Of a stretch of 64,000 nucleotides of DNA, positions 41,001 through 46,909 are shown piece by piece. The translations under genes and the position numbers were made by a program. This stretch comes from Pycnopodia helianthoides (Eukaryota > Echinodermata > Asteroidea > Forcipulatida > Asteriidae): NCBI GenBank assembly GCA_032158295.1, contig CM063252.1, positions 19,550,036 through 19,614,035 of the forward strand, in the 5' to 3' direction. Under the pieces are notes generated by a model. It had not been told where the DNA came from. It did not search any database and saw only the letters and a list, made by a program, of their open reading frames with translations. How positions within the stretch are numbered: the stretch's first letter is position 1; the number at the start of each line of letters is the position of its first letter.

Positions 41001-44000
41001 TATACAGGATTGGTAGAGCTGACAAAATAGTCACAGACAGTGTTCATGTGTTGTGTGATCAACCATATACATGAATAAGAAGTAACTACATGTATAATTA
41101 GGAAACTTGCAGCCTGCACAACCATGTGTAAAATTTCTTTTGGGAGGGGTGTTGGCTCTGAAAAGAGCCGGTGTGATTTCGGACAGTATACACTTCTCAT
41201 CTGCATAATTATTTAGTTACTCCTTATTTTTTCCACACCATGCAAAGCTTCAAACACCACTTACATATACATTAAATAACAAACCTGTGAAAATGTTGGC
41301 TTATTTGTTGTGTGAGACAGGAGACAATAGTGATAAACCATGCACAATTTTCAGCATAAACACGTTGTCTTTAATTTTGGTTGCATCAATTGAAATCAGC
41401 TGTTGGATTTTGTTTAAGTTTTCAGATAGAGTCTTTTCGATTATAACTTAATTTCAGAGGGAAATATTTCACATAAAAAAATGGTTCTAGTATGAACTTC
41501 ATAATCAGTAAGCTTTCAGACTAAAATTAAACAATTATGTTTTTTTATCCTGACCAATTCTGTGTGTTAACTTTAAATGTTGAATATCATGCCTGCTTCT
41601 CATGAAATATAATTATAATAAAAATAATAGTGGCTTCTTATATAGCGCTCTTATCTGTCACTCAGTGACACACTCAAGGCGCTTCAACATTCAGTATTTT
41701 CCTGCAAGGTATTGTGGAGCTACATTTCGAAGTGTTAGACCTATTCCTTTACATAGCACCATGTAATGGTTTACAAGGTGCGGTGGCGCGATATGCTGCC
41801 AATCAATATTATAAACAAATATAATTATTGCAAATACATAAGCAATGATAATATATGATAAGCAACTTACCTCCTTAGAAACGCCACGTTTATTACACGT
41901 GACGCATGTTTTGGTTCCGAGCATTAGGCATTCAAAACTACCGTGTCGCATTGCGTCTCTAAATAGGCACTTGATGTCGCAGTACTCCGCCATAAAGCAA
42001 TTGCCACAGCGTCTACAGGAATCAATCATGAGTTTCTCACAGCGCCAGCAATGTCCACGTTGTACATCCATGATGACCACTGTTTGAAAACCAAGACTTC
42101 AATATAAACACCATCTTGGTTTAATTCCATTCAAATCAGTCAAATGATACTGATGCTGGATAGGGCAATTAAGTATCCTATATGTGTACAATTAGTGGCC
42201 TGAGGTTTCGACCCTAGAGTCTTTCTTGACGTTTCGACCTGAGAAAGACTCTGCTAGGGTCGAAACGCCAGGCCACCAACTATTTTTTTGCATTTTTTAC
42301 CATAGGTCCTTTTGGTTGGTAAGCAGTTTGCAACAACTAATTCTATTTCTATTTGTGCATACTTAAAATCATTGATATTATAAGCTTTTGCCTACGCAGC
42401 ATGGGAATATGGCACTCGTTGGAAAGATGCTGTCAAGCATGAAGTGAAATAAACACTTTCACTAAACCTTTTCAAATAAAGTGAAATAAAAACTGTCACT
42501 AAACCTTTTCAACACTCACCCTTTCATTCAAAAACAGCAACTCCACACCTACATGTATGTAACCAAAACTTGTCTAGAACATGATTGTGCTGTAAGTCTC
42601 TTGCATTTGTGAAGTCACGTAGAATGAGTTGTGGCAGTGTTGCGCTTAAATCAGGATTTAATGTTTTGCTAACATTCAGCCGGCCATGACAACCAGCCCG
42701 GTTTGTTTATCAACAATGGAAAGGTCTATAAGCTTTTTGCATACAGTATGGGAACATGGTATTCATTGGAAAGATGGTGTCAGGCATGACGTGAAATAAA
42801 CACTGTCACTAAACCTTTTCAAATAAAGTGAAACAAAAACTGTCACTTAACCTTTTCAATACTCACCCTTTCATTCAAAAACAGCAACTCCACACCTATG
42901 TAACCAAAACTTGTCTAGGACATGAACATGCTGTAAGCCTCCTGCATTTGTGAAGTCACGTAGCAGTGTTGCACTTAAATCACATCCAGCCTGCATTGCT
43001 CATGTGAAAATAAAAAAGGGGAATTCCTCTGATGTGAAATGGGTGCTCCTTGAACTTTAAGTCAAGCAGGTCGTGAACTTTGTTCAGTAATAGTCTAGAA
43101 TGACTGGGTGAAAATGTCAAATTGTCTGGAGTTGAGCGGTTCAGCATAACATTCAGAGTTTGTTCAGTCTGTCATTTTTACATTTTTCAAATGTTGGGTT
43201 AAAGGGAAGGTACACGATTGGTAATCACTCTAAAATTTGATGGCAATAAAAACTTACTTGGTTAGAAATAAAGCAACTTTCGACAGTATAAAGCATTTTG
43301 AGAAATATTTCAATTCAGATAATGTGGATATAAAAAAGATGTTAGTTTCCCCCCCCCCAAATTTGAATCTGAGAAACGCTTGCGTCAGAAACGTTTCTCA
43401 GATTGTGTATTCCTGTGAGGGATTATTCTTCATGCGTGGACATAACCGCTCCAGATTTTGGGCGAAATCTCAAAAACCCTTCCACCTTTTGAAAATGGTA
43501 TACTTTGCCTTTAAACGTGAACAAATTTACTAAACTGGATTTGAACCTGGGACCTGCGACCTCCAGATTAACTCTACCAACTGAGCTGTCTAGCCCTAAT
43601 GTTGGCGGTCTCCCCATTTTGTCAATATCTTTGTTTGGAGGAGGGGGGATGCTAGTCAGAAGCCATTCAACCTTCAACTGCCATATAACCAGGGATCACA
43701 CTCACGTTTATGATACCACCGGAGGGTGACAGTTCAGGATCGTCTTAAGGGGATGTGCCTTTTTTTCTAATGAAATTGTGATTTTTTAAAAAATAAACAG
43801 GTCATTTCTTAAAGACGTCACAGGATTGGTAGTTATTTGAAATATGATAAAAATTGTTAAATACTATTTTTTATCTGAAAGCTCACCATATACCAGTACA
43901 ATTCCTTGAGAGAAATATTTTGTCTGAAATAATATATAAGTCAGGTAATTAACATTTCAACCCTCCCCCCAGCCAAAACAACAATAATAATAAAAAACAA

Positions 44001-46738
44001 TAATAAAAAATTGCTGTTTATCAAAATTTGAAACAATCAAATAAACAAAAAGCAATGCATGTACACATGTGCAGAGACCACTTATAAAAAGTTAACCGTT
44101 TTTCATTATTTTCAATAAAACTGATAAATCTTTGGCTGGTTGTATAGTGCTTTTTTTAAACCAACTATTTACTTTACCTTGAAGTCTTTTTTAGCAGCAT
44201 TTTTTTATATTTACCAAAGTGTGTGTAAACACCTCGTAATGTCAATTTTGTATTAAATGTCAGCATTTTTCATTACAGTTTTGGAATTGTAGCAAGGCAA
44301 GTTTCAGAGTCAGATCACATCACATCGGATGATGCAAGCCCTCTGGAGTCCATTCATGCGAGGCACCTGAAAAGTAAGATCGAATTTTGTATGAAATGGC
44401 CTGAGTTTAGAAGTAGGTTTGGGGTAATTTTCCTGGAGGAGGGGGGCTGTCCAAACTGAATTTCATTGACAAAATTCATCGTCACAAATAATTTGTGCCC
44501 TTCGGGTAGGGTGCGGTTTACTGAGGCTTTCACGGAAGGAGGATGAAATGACCGAGCATTCAGATAGCGGTCTGTGTGAGTCGGTTTTCTGTACAGGGAG
44601 TGTGCAAGAGAACCATCAGCCCTCTTTGAAATGAGAACATCAAGGAAAGGTAATGAATCGGATGTCTCTGTTTCCATGGTAAACTGAATGTTGGGATGTT
44701 GCCGGTTAAGGTCACTAAGGAAGTCATCAAGATTCTCCAATCCATGTGACCAGATGATAAACGTGTCATCAACATATCGAAGCCAAAGCTTGGGTTTGAG
44801 TCGAGCTGTGCCCAGAGCTTTCTGTTCAAAATCTTCCATGAAGATGTTCGCTAAGACCGGGGAAATGGTTATGTGGGATATTTCACATTTTCTTTACTTC
44901 TTATTCATCAGTCCATGGAATCTTGGGGCCAGCTCTCCTCCACTAAGTCATGTCAGCTTCTCCGAGATCATCAAGACGGAAAACGAGCAGCAAGAATCAC
45001 TTACTAAGACGCTAAAGAAACCATTCTCACTCATTCAGGTAAACAATGCCACTCATTTTAATGGTCTCACGCAAGTTTAAAAGGCCCTGACACTATTGGT
45101 AAGATCGAGAAAACACAAATGTTTCAGATTCACACATAACTTACATGATTTAAAGTAAGTAATGGTAGAAAGGGTTCCTCAAAATATTTCTGTCTAAAAT
45201 GCTATCGTTTCTGAGAAATGAGTAAAACAATAGTTTTTATCACGCGTGATAAACTTGATGTTGAAAACAGAAACACATAAGGTCTCTTTTCACTATTTTC
45301 TCGTGACCTCGATGACCAATTGAGCTCAAACTTTCACAGGTTTGTTTGTTCATGCATGTGTTGAATCACACAAAATGTGGACACTGATTTTGAGCTGTTA
45401 CCAAAAGTGTACAATACCTTTAAGGAAGAGTATTCTTTGGTATTTACTCCAAAAATGAATGACCAATCAAACTTACTTGGTAAGAAACACTGCAGCTGTT
45501 GATAATATATATGATATTTTGAGAAACAATTCCCTTCAAAGGAGTGTGGTTTTAGAGAGAGGGATTTAAAACATTTAAATCTGAGAAACGTTTCTAGATG
45601 AAACGTCTCTCAGATTGTGTATTCTAATTACGTGGACATAACCGCTCAAGATTTTCAGCGATATCGCAAAAATGCTACTACTTTTTAAAAGGAAATTTTC
45701 ACAGGTTAGTTTTTTCTATAGATCTACATTTATATAGGATTCTTAATAGGATGGTAAAATGAAAAAAAGGTATACTTTGCCTTTAATGAGAGACTTTGGG
45801 ATGCTAGGTGGCAGCAGATATGCACGGTAAATTTCCATTGCTATTGTAGTTCATGCACACATTTCCAAGAACAAAAAGTTTACCAAGTAAGTCTGCTGCC
45901 ACCTGGTGTCCTAAATGTCTCCCATTACTTGCAGTGATCTATTACTGCACAAATCATGCTTAATATGGGAACAAACATACCAATTGAAATGTTACATGGA
46001 TCTATGGTGGTTCCCAGCCGAAATGACCATTGGGTTGAAGTTCTTAACAAAAATATAAATATATATGATAAATTTGCTTCACTCAAACATACTTAAGATC
46101 TGATCATTTTTCAAGGTATAACATTGATCTTCTTTATTTTGTATCTTGAAAACATGCATTAGTTAAACATGATAACTCATGATCTACTTTTTCTGATCCA
46201 CTTGTGAATGCAATAAATACACATGTAGACTTGTCCTTACAACAAGATGTGGGGCAGCAGGTCTACAGTCGCCCTCAGGTTGGCCTGCCGTTTGCTTGCG
46301 CTGTGCTTGTGCTGCGACAGAACCGTCAGGGTCATGCAGAAAATTAATACTGAGTAGTTTGAACAACCCGGGACTGATATGTTCCCAACAGTCGTAGCTC
46401 AGTCACAGATCATCCTGAAAAGTCAGTCGCCGGCTGTCTTTTTCATCGCAAAGTCAAACCTGAGGGCGGCTTAAGGATCACAGTTTGCTTTTGTTGTACC
46501 AAGCCCACCTTGGAAGTACTGTTTGTATTGTTGTTCTTGTTTTTGTTGGCTGAATAAATAATAGTAATAATAATAATTCCTTTATATTGCTTCAATATGA
46601 TAGATTGAAGAGAAGGCTTTGGAAGAACTGCGTGCCTTTTACCACACCCAGGACAACATAGATGAGTTCATCACTGTAGAGAGAGCCTCTAAAGTCATCG
46701 CTACTCCCCAATGGAAGAAAGATAAAGACAATAGCTGA
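8961..46738 (+). CDS. IBTK: IBTK, inhibitor of Bruton tyrosine kinase orthologue, 19 coding exons
   Basis: Vertebrate IBTK is a BTB protein that binds BTK and acts as a CUL3 ubiquitin-ligase adaptor. Coding exons are 8961-9284, 10208-10429, 11164-11360, 12668-12870, 14412-14583, 15737-15860, 16933-17116, 17925-18135, 19035-19140, 20104-20602, 22196-22400, 25070-25268, 26233-26411, 27068-27687, 29719-29943, 30826-30969, 44279-44373, 44912-45038 and 46604-46738. That gives about 1390 aa, against about 1350 in human. Order: ankyrin repeats, RCC1 propeller, BTB1, BTB2, Ser/Lys-rich linker, conserved C-terminus. All junctions are GT-AG and phases agree, with two exceptions of one missing base each (exon 10 near 20180; the exon 17 donor near 44373). 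Intron 16 is 13.3 kb and contains two antisense genes. Confidence 0.93.
9692..10083. mobile_element. hAT-like MITE in IBTK intron 1
   Basis: It starts CAGGGCTCAAATTTG and ends CAAATTCGAGCCCTG, near-perfect inverted termini of the CAGGG type common in hAT elements. The arms carry related GGCCAGT/TGGTCCAG and CTTGTG motifs. A CAAAA lies just outside each end, but a clean 8-bp duplication is not visible. Confidence 0.65.
10208..17116 (+). CDS. IBTK: IBTK exons 2-7: RCC1-type beta-propeller
   Basis: Residues about 109-476. Successive RCC1 blades show VYTWGSNANFTLGHG (exon 2), VYTCGHGQGGRLGHN (exon 3), VYSCGQNSHHQLGHS and LFTFGLNAGQLG (exon 4), a degenerate IYVLNEYQCRKVASK (exon 5), and QSGWVHSWRSSSRTLK (exons 6-7). 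The last blade block is QVFMSDIALSSQGVL...EDGEAFSGR. This degeneration of later blades also occurs in vertebrate IBTK. The exon 7 donor is the weak AAAG|GTTGGT. Confidence 0.88.
10559..10753. mobile_element. Palindromic MITE, GGGCCCAATTTCATAGAGC family
   Basis: Inverted ends GGGCCAATTTTCATAGAGCTGCT and AGCATCTCTATGAAATTGGGCCC flank about 150 bp that is itself largely self-complementary. The same family is at 12051-12578, 24370-24548, 28352-28918 and 36062-36255. A divergent SINE body follows at about 10755-10945. Confidence 0.75.
11690..11775 (+). mobile_element. 3' tail of a tRNA-derived SINE
   Basis: Only the tail is present: GAGCGCCTTGAGCATCACTG, then GATATGAGCGCTGTATAAGA and an ATT microsatellite. 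It matches the tails at 19530-19592 and 7850-7925. Confidence 0.7.
12051..12578. mobile_element. Palindromic MITE (GGGCCCAATTTCAT family), interrupted by a second MITE
   Basis: The left end GGGCCCAATTTCATTGAGCC and the right end (ATGAAATTGGGCCC) belong to the 10559-10753 family. A TTAA-flanked element (12225-12552) sits in the right terminal repeat and splits it. Confidence 0.8.
12225..12552. mobile_element. TTAA-flanked MITE nested in another MITE
   Basis: TTAA at 12221-12224 and again at 12553-12556 flanks inverted ends AGGCCCTGTACAC and, in reverse complement, AGGTATTGTACAC. The TTAA duplication is the hallmark of piggyBac-type transposition. A close relative is at 45077-45423. Confidence 0.8.
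13544..13761. repeat. Near-perfect 218-bp palindrome with almost no loop
   Basis: The left half starts ACTATAAGGTCCTTAACAAA and the right half ends with its complement. The arms, about 107 bases each, meet at about 13652 with a turn of only a few bases and a handful of mismatches (for example ATATTTCC against GGAAACAT). It looks like a fold-back element inserted at TA in IBTK intron 4. Confidence 0.88.
16440..16735 (-). mobile_element. Degenerate tRNA-derived SINE copy
   Basis: It shares with the 7850-8285 copy the segments GTTCTGGGTTCTTTTACG, ATGTCCCATCTGAGGGAC, GGGACTTGAACCCACAC and AGAGCTTGAATCCGGTGCT, in the same minus-strand orientation, but with many differences. A further fragment lies at about 16135-16245. 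Confidence 0.7.
17290..17560 (-). pseudogene. Remnant of a non-LTR retrotransposon ORF2 C-terminus
   Basis: The minus-strand translation contains YDDRTFVFTAAREWNSLPF. The A.R.WNSLP motif is typical of the C-terminal end of LINE ORF2 proteins (CR1/Jockey-like groups). The rest of the reverse transcriptase is absent and the flanking sequence does not align to a full element, so it is a 5'-truncated relic in IBTK intron 7. Confidence 0.6.
17925..18135 (+). CDS. IBTK: IBTK exon 8: linker before the first BTB domain
   Basis: Residues about 476-546. It has a Pro-rich start, then VIHRATRVACEPNGLNFGVI and QADPKA, matching the vertebrate segment that ends SGCNFAILQSDPKTS. It enters in phase 1 (split Glu codon) and leaves in phase 2 with AG|GTAAG. 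Confidence 0.85.
19035..20602 (+). CDS. IBTK: IBTK exons 9-10: first BTB domain, with an apparent one-base deletion
   Basis: Exon 9 ends HDIIIK and exon 10 begins VGHKTIAAHKYILALRSDYF, the BTB core that recruits CUL3 in family members. The reading frame then stops about 30 codons into exon 10 (TGA near 20198). From about 20185 the conserved continuation (LNHLLQYIYTDSCDV, then a Lys/Gly-rich insert, then AKKFGVGSLVKR) is in the frame one base earlier. One base is missing around 20176-20184, where short TT and CC runs lie. No splice sites can explain it. Confidence 0.85.
19170..19592 (+). mobile_element. tRNA-derived SINE, near full length
   Basis: Head GTCGTGGCCGAGCAGATAAG (A box) and GGGCTCGAGTCCCAGTCGCG (B box), then a body, then GCGCTATATAAGAAGCC and ATT repeats. 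It is the inverted near-identical partner of 7850-8285 and lies 29 bases after the IBTK exon 9 donor. Confidence 0.85.
20690..21076. mobile_element. TTAA-flanked MITE (GGTAATTACTC subfamily)
   Basis: It starts TTAATAGAGGCAGTGGATAC and ends TATCCTGCCTTTAA. Internal blocks GGTAATTACTCAAGAAG, ATGACCAATTGAG and GTCTTTGACAATTACC are shared with 28378-28749 and 61137-61491. Confidence 0.75.
21940..22140 (-). mobile_element. tRNA-derived SINE with a foldable tRNA-like head
   Basis: On the minus strand the head TAGCTCGGTGGTCTAGTGG...GTGGGTTCGAATCCCACCC can pair as acceptor, D, anticodon and T arms, with a perfect B box GGTTCGAATCC. The anticodon loop has C instead of U at position 33. A second copy with the same flanks is at 27755-28065, so this is a repeat, not a tRNA gene. 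Confidence 0.75.
22196..26411 (+). CDS. IBTK: IBTK exons 11-13: second BTB domain and BACK-like helices
   Basis: Exon 11 carries LVDVVLCSEEGVLFPCHKCI and LEYFQGMLGSGWIE. Exon 12 carries MPIPASILSIILEYIYTDDA and LLIGRLKEICEVALVDL. Exon 13 carries SLRNVAELLEFASLHRADQL and CHQYIGLNLACLLEARALEV. All align in order with the second BTB and following helical region of vertebrate IBTK. Phases are consistent throughout. The exon 11 acceptor (TTTCTGTGAAG) has a poor pyrimidine tract. Confidence 0.92.
23214..23546 (-). CDS. Unrecognised acidic ORF, possible exon or element fragment
   Basis: A 110-codon ATG ORF in IBTK intron 11, antisense to it. The first about 60 residues look protein-like: MGSKDQCLAEALNDLRDANL, then a segment with VGFVEDYF, then an Asp/Ser/Glu-rich stretch. 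The last about 40 residues look random, so a true exon, if any, probably ends around residue 60-70. I do not recognise the family. It could be the N-terminus of a transposon protein. No partner exon was found. Confidence 0.3.
   Translation of the reverse strand: MGSKDQCLAEALNDLRDANLVREERDMVGFVEDYFVYFRCENDDVDSETDSESDSTSPSMPTDLFWPTNTAERRVYSSANKKFPSLIPCVYFICLFYLFGQVFSPKIISK
23660..23728. repeat. Short inverted repeat CAACCTCGTCCCCA / TGGGGACGAGGTTG
   Basis: The two arms (about 23670-23690 and 23730-23746) flank about 45 bases, forming a hairpin typical of a small MITE. A locally CpG- and CGCGC-rich stretch follows (23820-23930). Confidence 0.5.
24370..24548. mobile_element. Palindromic MITE, GGGCCCAATTTCATAGAGC family
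   Basis: It starts GGGCCCAATTTCATAGAGCT and ends GCAGTTCTGTGAAAATGGGTCC. The copy is uninterrupted. Fragments of the same family continue to about 24780. Confidence 0.7.
25297..25561. mobile_element. PIF/Harbinger-like MITE
   Basis: Inverted ends GGGAGCGTCTCAAA and TTTGAGACGCTCCC are flanked on both sides by TTA, a three-base duplication of the TWA type expected for PIF/Harbinger elements. It lies 28 bases after the IBTK exon 12 donor and has no ORF. Confidence 0.75.
27068..30969 (+). CDS. IBTK: IBTK exons 14-16: Ser/Lys-rich linker region
   Basis: Exon 14 (620 bp) starts IPSMPYRIITPYQDAPDIT, close to the vertebrate ITPYQDGPDIS motif. It continues as a low-complexity region with basic clusters (KAKARRKIGRRTSTGKRKS) that could be a nuclear localisation signal. 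Exon 15 has VTGVDLRTIMQSE (vertebrate VVDLRTIMEIE) and the basic KKSQKQRKKD. Exon 16 begins by completing the Trp of CPWGRSPISSSSSTSFREL, matching vertebrate NAWASSLHSVSSKSFRDF. It is probably disordered and a target for phosphorylation, by inference. Confidence 0.9.
27755..28065 (-). mobile_element. tRNA-derived SINE, second copy, with an inverted tail
   Basis: Same head and flanks as 21940-22140. After the head, AGATGTTAATTTTTGCATTG and its complement (27968-27990 and 28025-28050) form an inverted pair. Confidence 0.7.
28352..28918. mobile_element. Palindromic MITE interrupted in its left terminal repeat
   Basis: The left end GGGCCCAATTTCATAGAGCT is separated from the body GCAGGAAATATTGCTTAAC by the nested element 28378-28749. 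The right end is CTCTATGAATTTGGCCC. Confidence 0.8.
28378..28749. mobile_element. TTAA-flanked MITE nested in another MITE
   Basis: TTAA at 28374-28377 and 28750-28753. The ends are AGGCACTGGACACTATTGG and CCAAAGGTGTCCAGTGTCT. An internal palindrome GAGACCTCACGCGTGAGGTCTC lies at its centre. It is nearly identical to 61137-61491. Confidence 0.85.
29275..29660 (-). mobile_element. tRNA-like SINE plus adjacent fold-back repeat
   Basis: On the minus strand 29283-29375 reads TTGGCTCAGTTGGTAGAGTG...CAGGTTCAAATCCCG, a tRNA-like A and B box pair. The companion sequence GCCATTCAACCTTAAACTGC...CCAGGGATCACA is conserved in copies at 36830-37130, 43515-43745, 49775-50110 and 60975-61570. CCACAAGGGAAACTGAC (29557) and its complement (29650-29667) form an inverted pair next to it. 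Confidence 0.7.
31990..32024. repeat. Poly(T) run of about 35
   Basis: An uninterrupted T tract in IBTK intron 16. It could be the poly(A) tail of a retroposed copy on the minus strand, but no source sequence is recognised next to it. Confidence 0.6.
33439..36724 (-). CDS. Double MYND-finger, DUF4470-like protein A, antisense in IBTK intron 16
   Basis: Two coding exons, 36724-36524 and 35013-33439, give 591 aa. The first finger has CWNC, CNKC, YCNTEC and H...C (residues 8-48); the second spans the intron, with CACC in exon 1 and CGQC, YCNKEC, H89 and C93 in exon 2. MYND fingers bind short proline-rich peptides in partner proteins. Residues about 188-260 (LYIALNDFDPLVMARNVLFL and following) resemble DUF4470. 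The C-terminal half has DYDRIFTSSLADFVGF and NCSVIVTAS-like segments, as in other MYND/DUF4470 proteins as I recall them. The start ATG follows a good acceptor (CCCACACAG), so a non-coding first exon lies upstream. The molecular function of this family is not established. Confidence 0.85.
36062..36255. mobile_element. Palindromic MITE in the intron of MYND gene A
   Basis: The right end CTCTATGAAATTGGGCCC and the internal GCTTAAGCACAAAAAG and GGTTACCAGCCAAA are those of the 10559-10753 family. The left end is degraded. Confidence 0.7.
36780..37260 (-). mobile_element. Two tandem tRNA-like SINE copies upstream of MYND gene A
   Basis: The first copy has GGCAAGGGAAACTGACTGGG, the tRNA-like part (36870-36935) and the CATACAACCTTTAACTGC companion. 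The second begins at CCACAAGGGAAACTGACTGA (37117) and stops after the tRNA-like part, near 37260. They lie between the coding exon and the putative first exon of gene A. Confidence 0.65.
37599..37680 (-). promoter_or_regulatory. Putative non-coding first exon and donor of MYND gene A
   Basis: On the minus strand a donor reads AAGG|GTGAGTGTTG, with its last exon base at 37599. The same context occurs twice upstream of gene B (42520 and 42867). With the acceptor just before the ATG exon this makes a 5' UTR intron likely. The 5' limit of the exon is not determined. Confidence 0.45.
38080..38360. repeat. Dispersed duplicate of 41275-41560
   Basis: Both segments share AACCTGTGAAAAT.TTGGCTTA, TCAGAGGGAAATATTTCACA and ATCAGTAAGCT.TCAGACT in order over about 280 bp. 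One lies between the two MYND genes, the other inside the intron of gene B. The nature of the sequence is not recognised. Confidence 0.8.
38659..42071 (-). CDS. Double MYND-finger, DUF4470-like protein B, paralogue with a one-base frameshift
   Basis: Exons 42071-41871 (67 codons, exactly as in gene A) and 40331-38659. Both MYND fingers keep all ligands: CWRC, CGNC, YCDIKC, H...C, then CVTC, CGQC, YCNREC, H...C. The DUF4470-like segment KLYITLNDFDPFVMARNVLF and the C-terminal HYDRIFTSTLSDFVGF match gene A. The frame breaks near 39774-39778, where gene A has GGGG on the plus strand and gene B GGG. Downstream of the break the other frame stays open and conserved to the stop at 38659. If intact, the protein would be about 624 aa. 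B carries an extra segment (IADIMNEASNEQIASYALYN and more) absent from A. It is either a recent pseudogene or a sequence error. Confidence 0.82.
41275..41560. repeat. Dispersed duplicate of 38080-38360
   Basis: Partner of the segment between the MYND genes. This copy lies in the only coding-region intron of gene B. It is followed at 41620 by a SINE fragment. Confidence 0.8.
41620..41805 (-). mobile_element. Truncated tRNA-derived SINE
   Basis: It has the tail TGGCTTCTTATATAGCGCTC and the adjacent body as in 7850-8285, cut off at TGCTGCCAATCAA. It starts 66 bases from exon 1 of MYND gene B, inside the intron. Confidence 0.75.
42196..42290. repeat. Small fold-back repeat
   Basis: GTGGCCTGAGGTTTCGACCC and GGGTCGAAACGCCAGGCCAC face each other around AGAGTCTTTCTTGACG...GAAAGACTCT. 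Related fragments are at 4128, 26525 and 61620. Confidence 0.75.
42366..42985 (-). promoter_or_regulatory. Tandemly duplicated putative first exon/promoter of MYND gene B
   Basis: Two units of about 300 bp (about 42366-42640 and 42725-42985) share AGCAACTCCACACCTA, GTAACCAAAACTTGTCTAG and TGCATTTGTGAAGTCACGTAG. Each unit holds the minus-strand donor AAAGG|GTGAGT (last exon bases 42520 and 42867). The gene B ATG exon follows the acceptor TTTTCAAACAG. Gene A has one such unit near 37599. Segments further upstream (TGCATTGCTCAT...GGGAATTCCTCTGATGTGAAAT at about 42990 against 37720) are also shared. Confidence 0.5.
43199..43514. mobile_element. TTAA-flanked MITE (CGTGGACATAACCGCTC subfamily)
   Basis: It starts TTAAAGGGAAGGTACACGAT and ends TATACTTTGCCTTTAA. 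It shares GAGAAACGTTTCTCAGATTG-type inverted motifs and CGTGGACATAACCGCTC with 45420-45786 and 57304-58280. Confidence 0.75.
43515..43745 (-). mobile_element. tRNA-like SINE copy
   Basis: It contains the tRNA-like block (ACTCTACCAACTGAGCTGTC) and the companion TCAGAAGCCATTCAACCTTC...CCAGGGATCACAC. It abuts the TTAA element 43199-43514. Confidence 0.65.
44279..46738 (+). CDS. IBTK: IBTK exons 17-19: conserved C-terminus
   Basis: Exon 18 carries PWNLGASSPPLSHVSFSEII and KPFSLIQ; exon 19 begins IEEKALEELRAFYHTQDNID, then EFITVERAS, and ends PQWKKDKDNS plus stop. These match the vertebrate C-terminus (FASIVEEEL...LALIQIEEHAIQDLLVFYEA). Exon 17 is assigned by splice sites and an open frame only. 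It ends CTGAAAA|GTAAG, leaving one base, whereas exon 18 needs two; one extra G at the donor (AAAAG|GTAAG, the form used by exons 10, 14 and 16) would restore Lys-Ser-Pro-Trp. Confidence 0.82.
44430..44868 (-). pseudogene. Penelope-like element reverse transcriptase fragment
   Basis: The minus strand encodes SPVLANIFMEDFEQKALG, then the RT catalytic box RYVDDTFIIW, then LPFLDVLISKRADGSL and YRKPTHTDRYLNARSFHPP. The LPFLDV...YRKPT order after the YVDD box is typical of Penelope-like retroelements. Only about 145 codons survive, without the endonuclease. It sits in the 538-bp IBTK intron between exons 17 and 18 and makes up most of it. Confidence 0.8.
45077..45423. mobile_element. TTAA-flanked MITE, same subfamily as 12225-12552
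   Basis: It starts TTAAAAGGCCCTGACACTAT and ends AAAGTGTACAATACCTTTAA. Shared internal blocks include TTCACACATAACTTACATGA and CTCGATGACCAATTGAGCTC. Confidence 0.8.
45420..45786. mobile_element. TTAA-flanked MITE directly abutting the previous one
   Basis: It starts at the same TTAA (45420-45423) at which 45077-45423 ends and runs to TATACTTTGCCTTTAA (45783-45786). It belongs to the CGTGGACATAACCGCTC subfamily. Confidence 0.75.
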
Positions 46739-46900
46739 CAAGTTTAAACTAACAAATACAACATGATTTGACTGTGGACAGTCAGTATCAGTCCACTGAG
46801 GTATTGGAAGTTGACAAACTAGTTCCCGAAGTGAAGCTGGGGGAGCTAGCCTGTCAACTTGTCCAACACCAAGGGGAGCTCATATCGACTGTCCATCCGA

Positions 46901-46906
46901 AATAAA
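46901..46906 (+). promoter_or_regulatory. IBTK: Candidate poly(A) signal of IBTK
   Basis: The first AATAAA after the IBTK stop codon, 163 bases downstream. Another AATAAA is at about 47636, so a longer 3' UTR is possible. Confidence 0.45.
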
Positions 46907-46909
46907 CCA

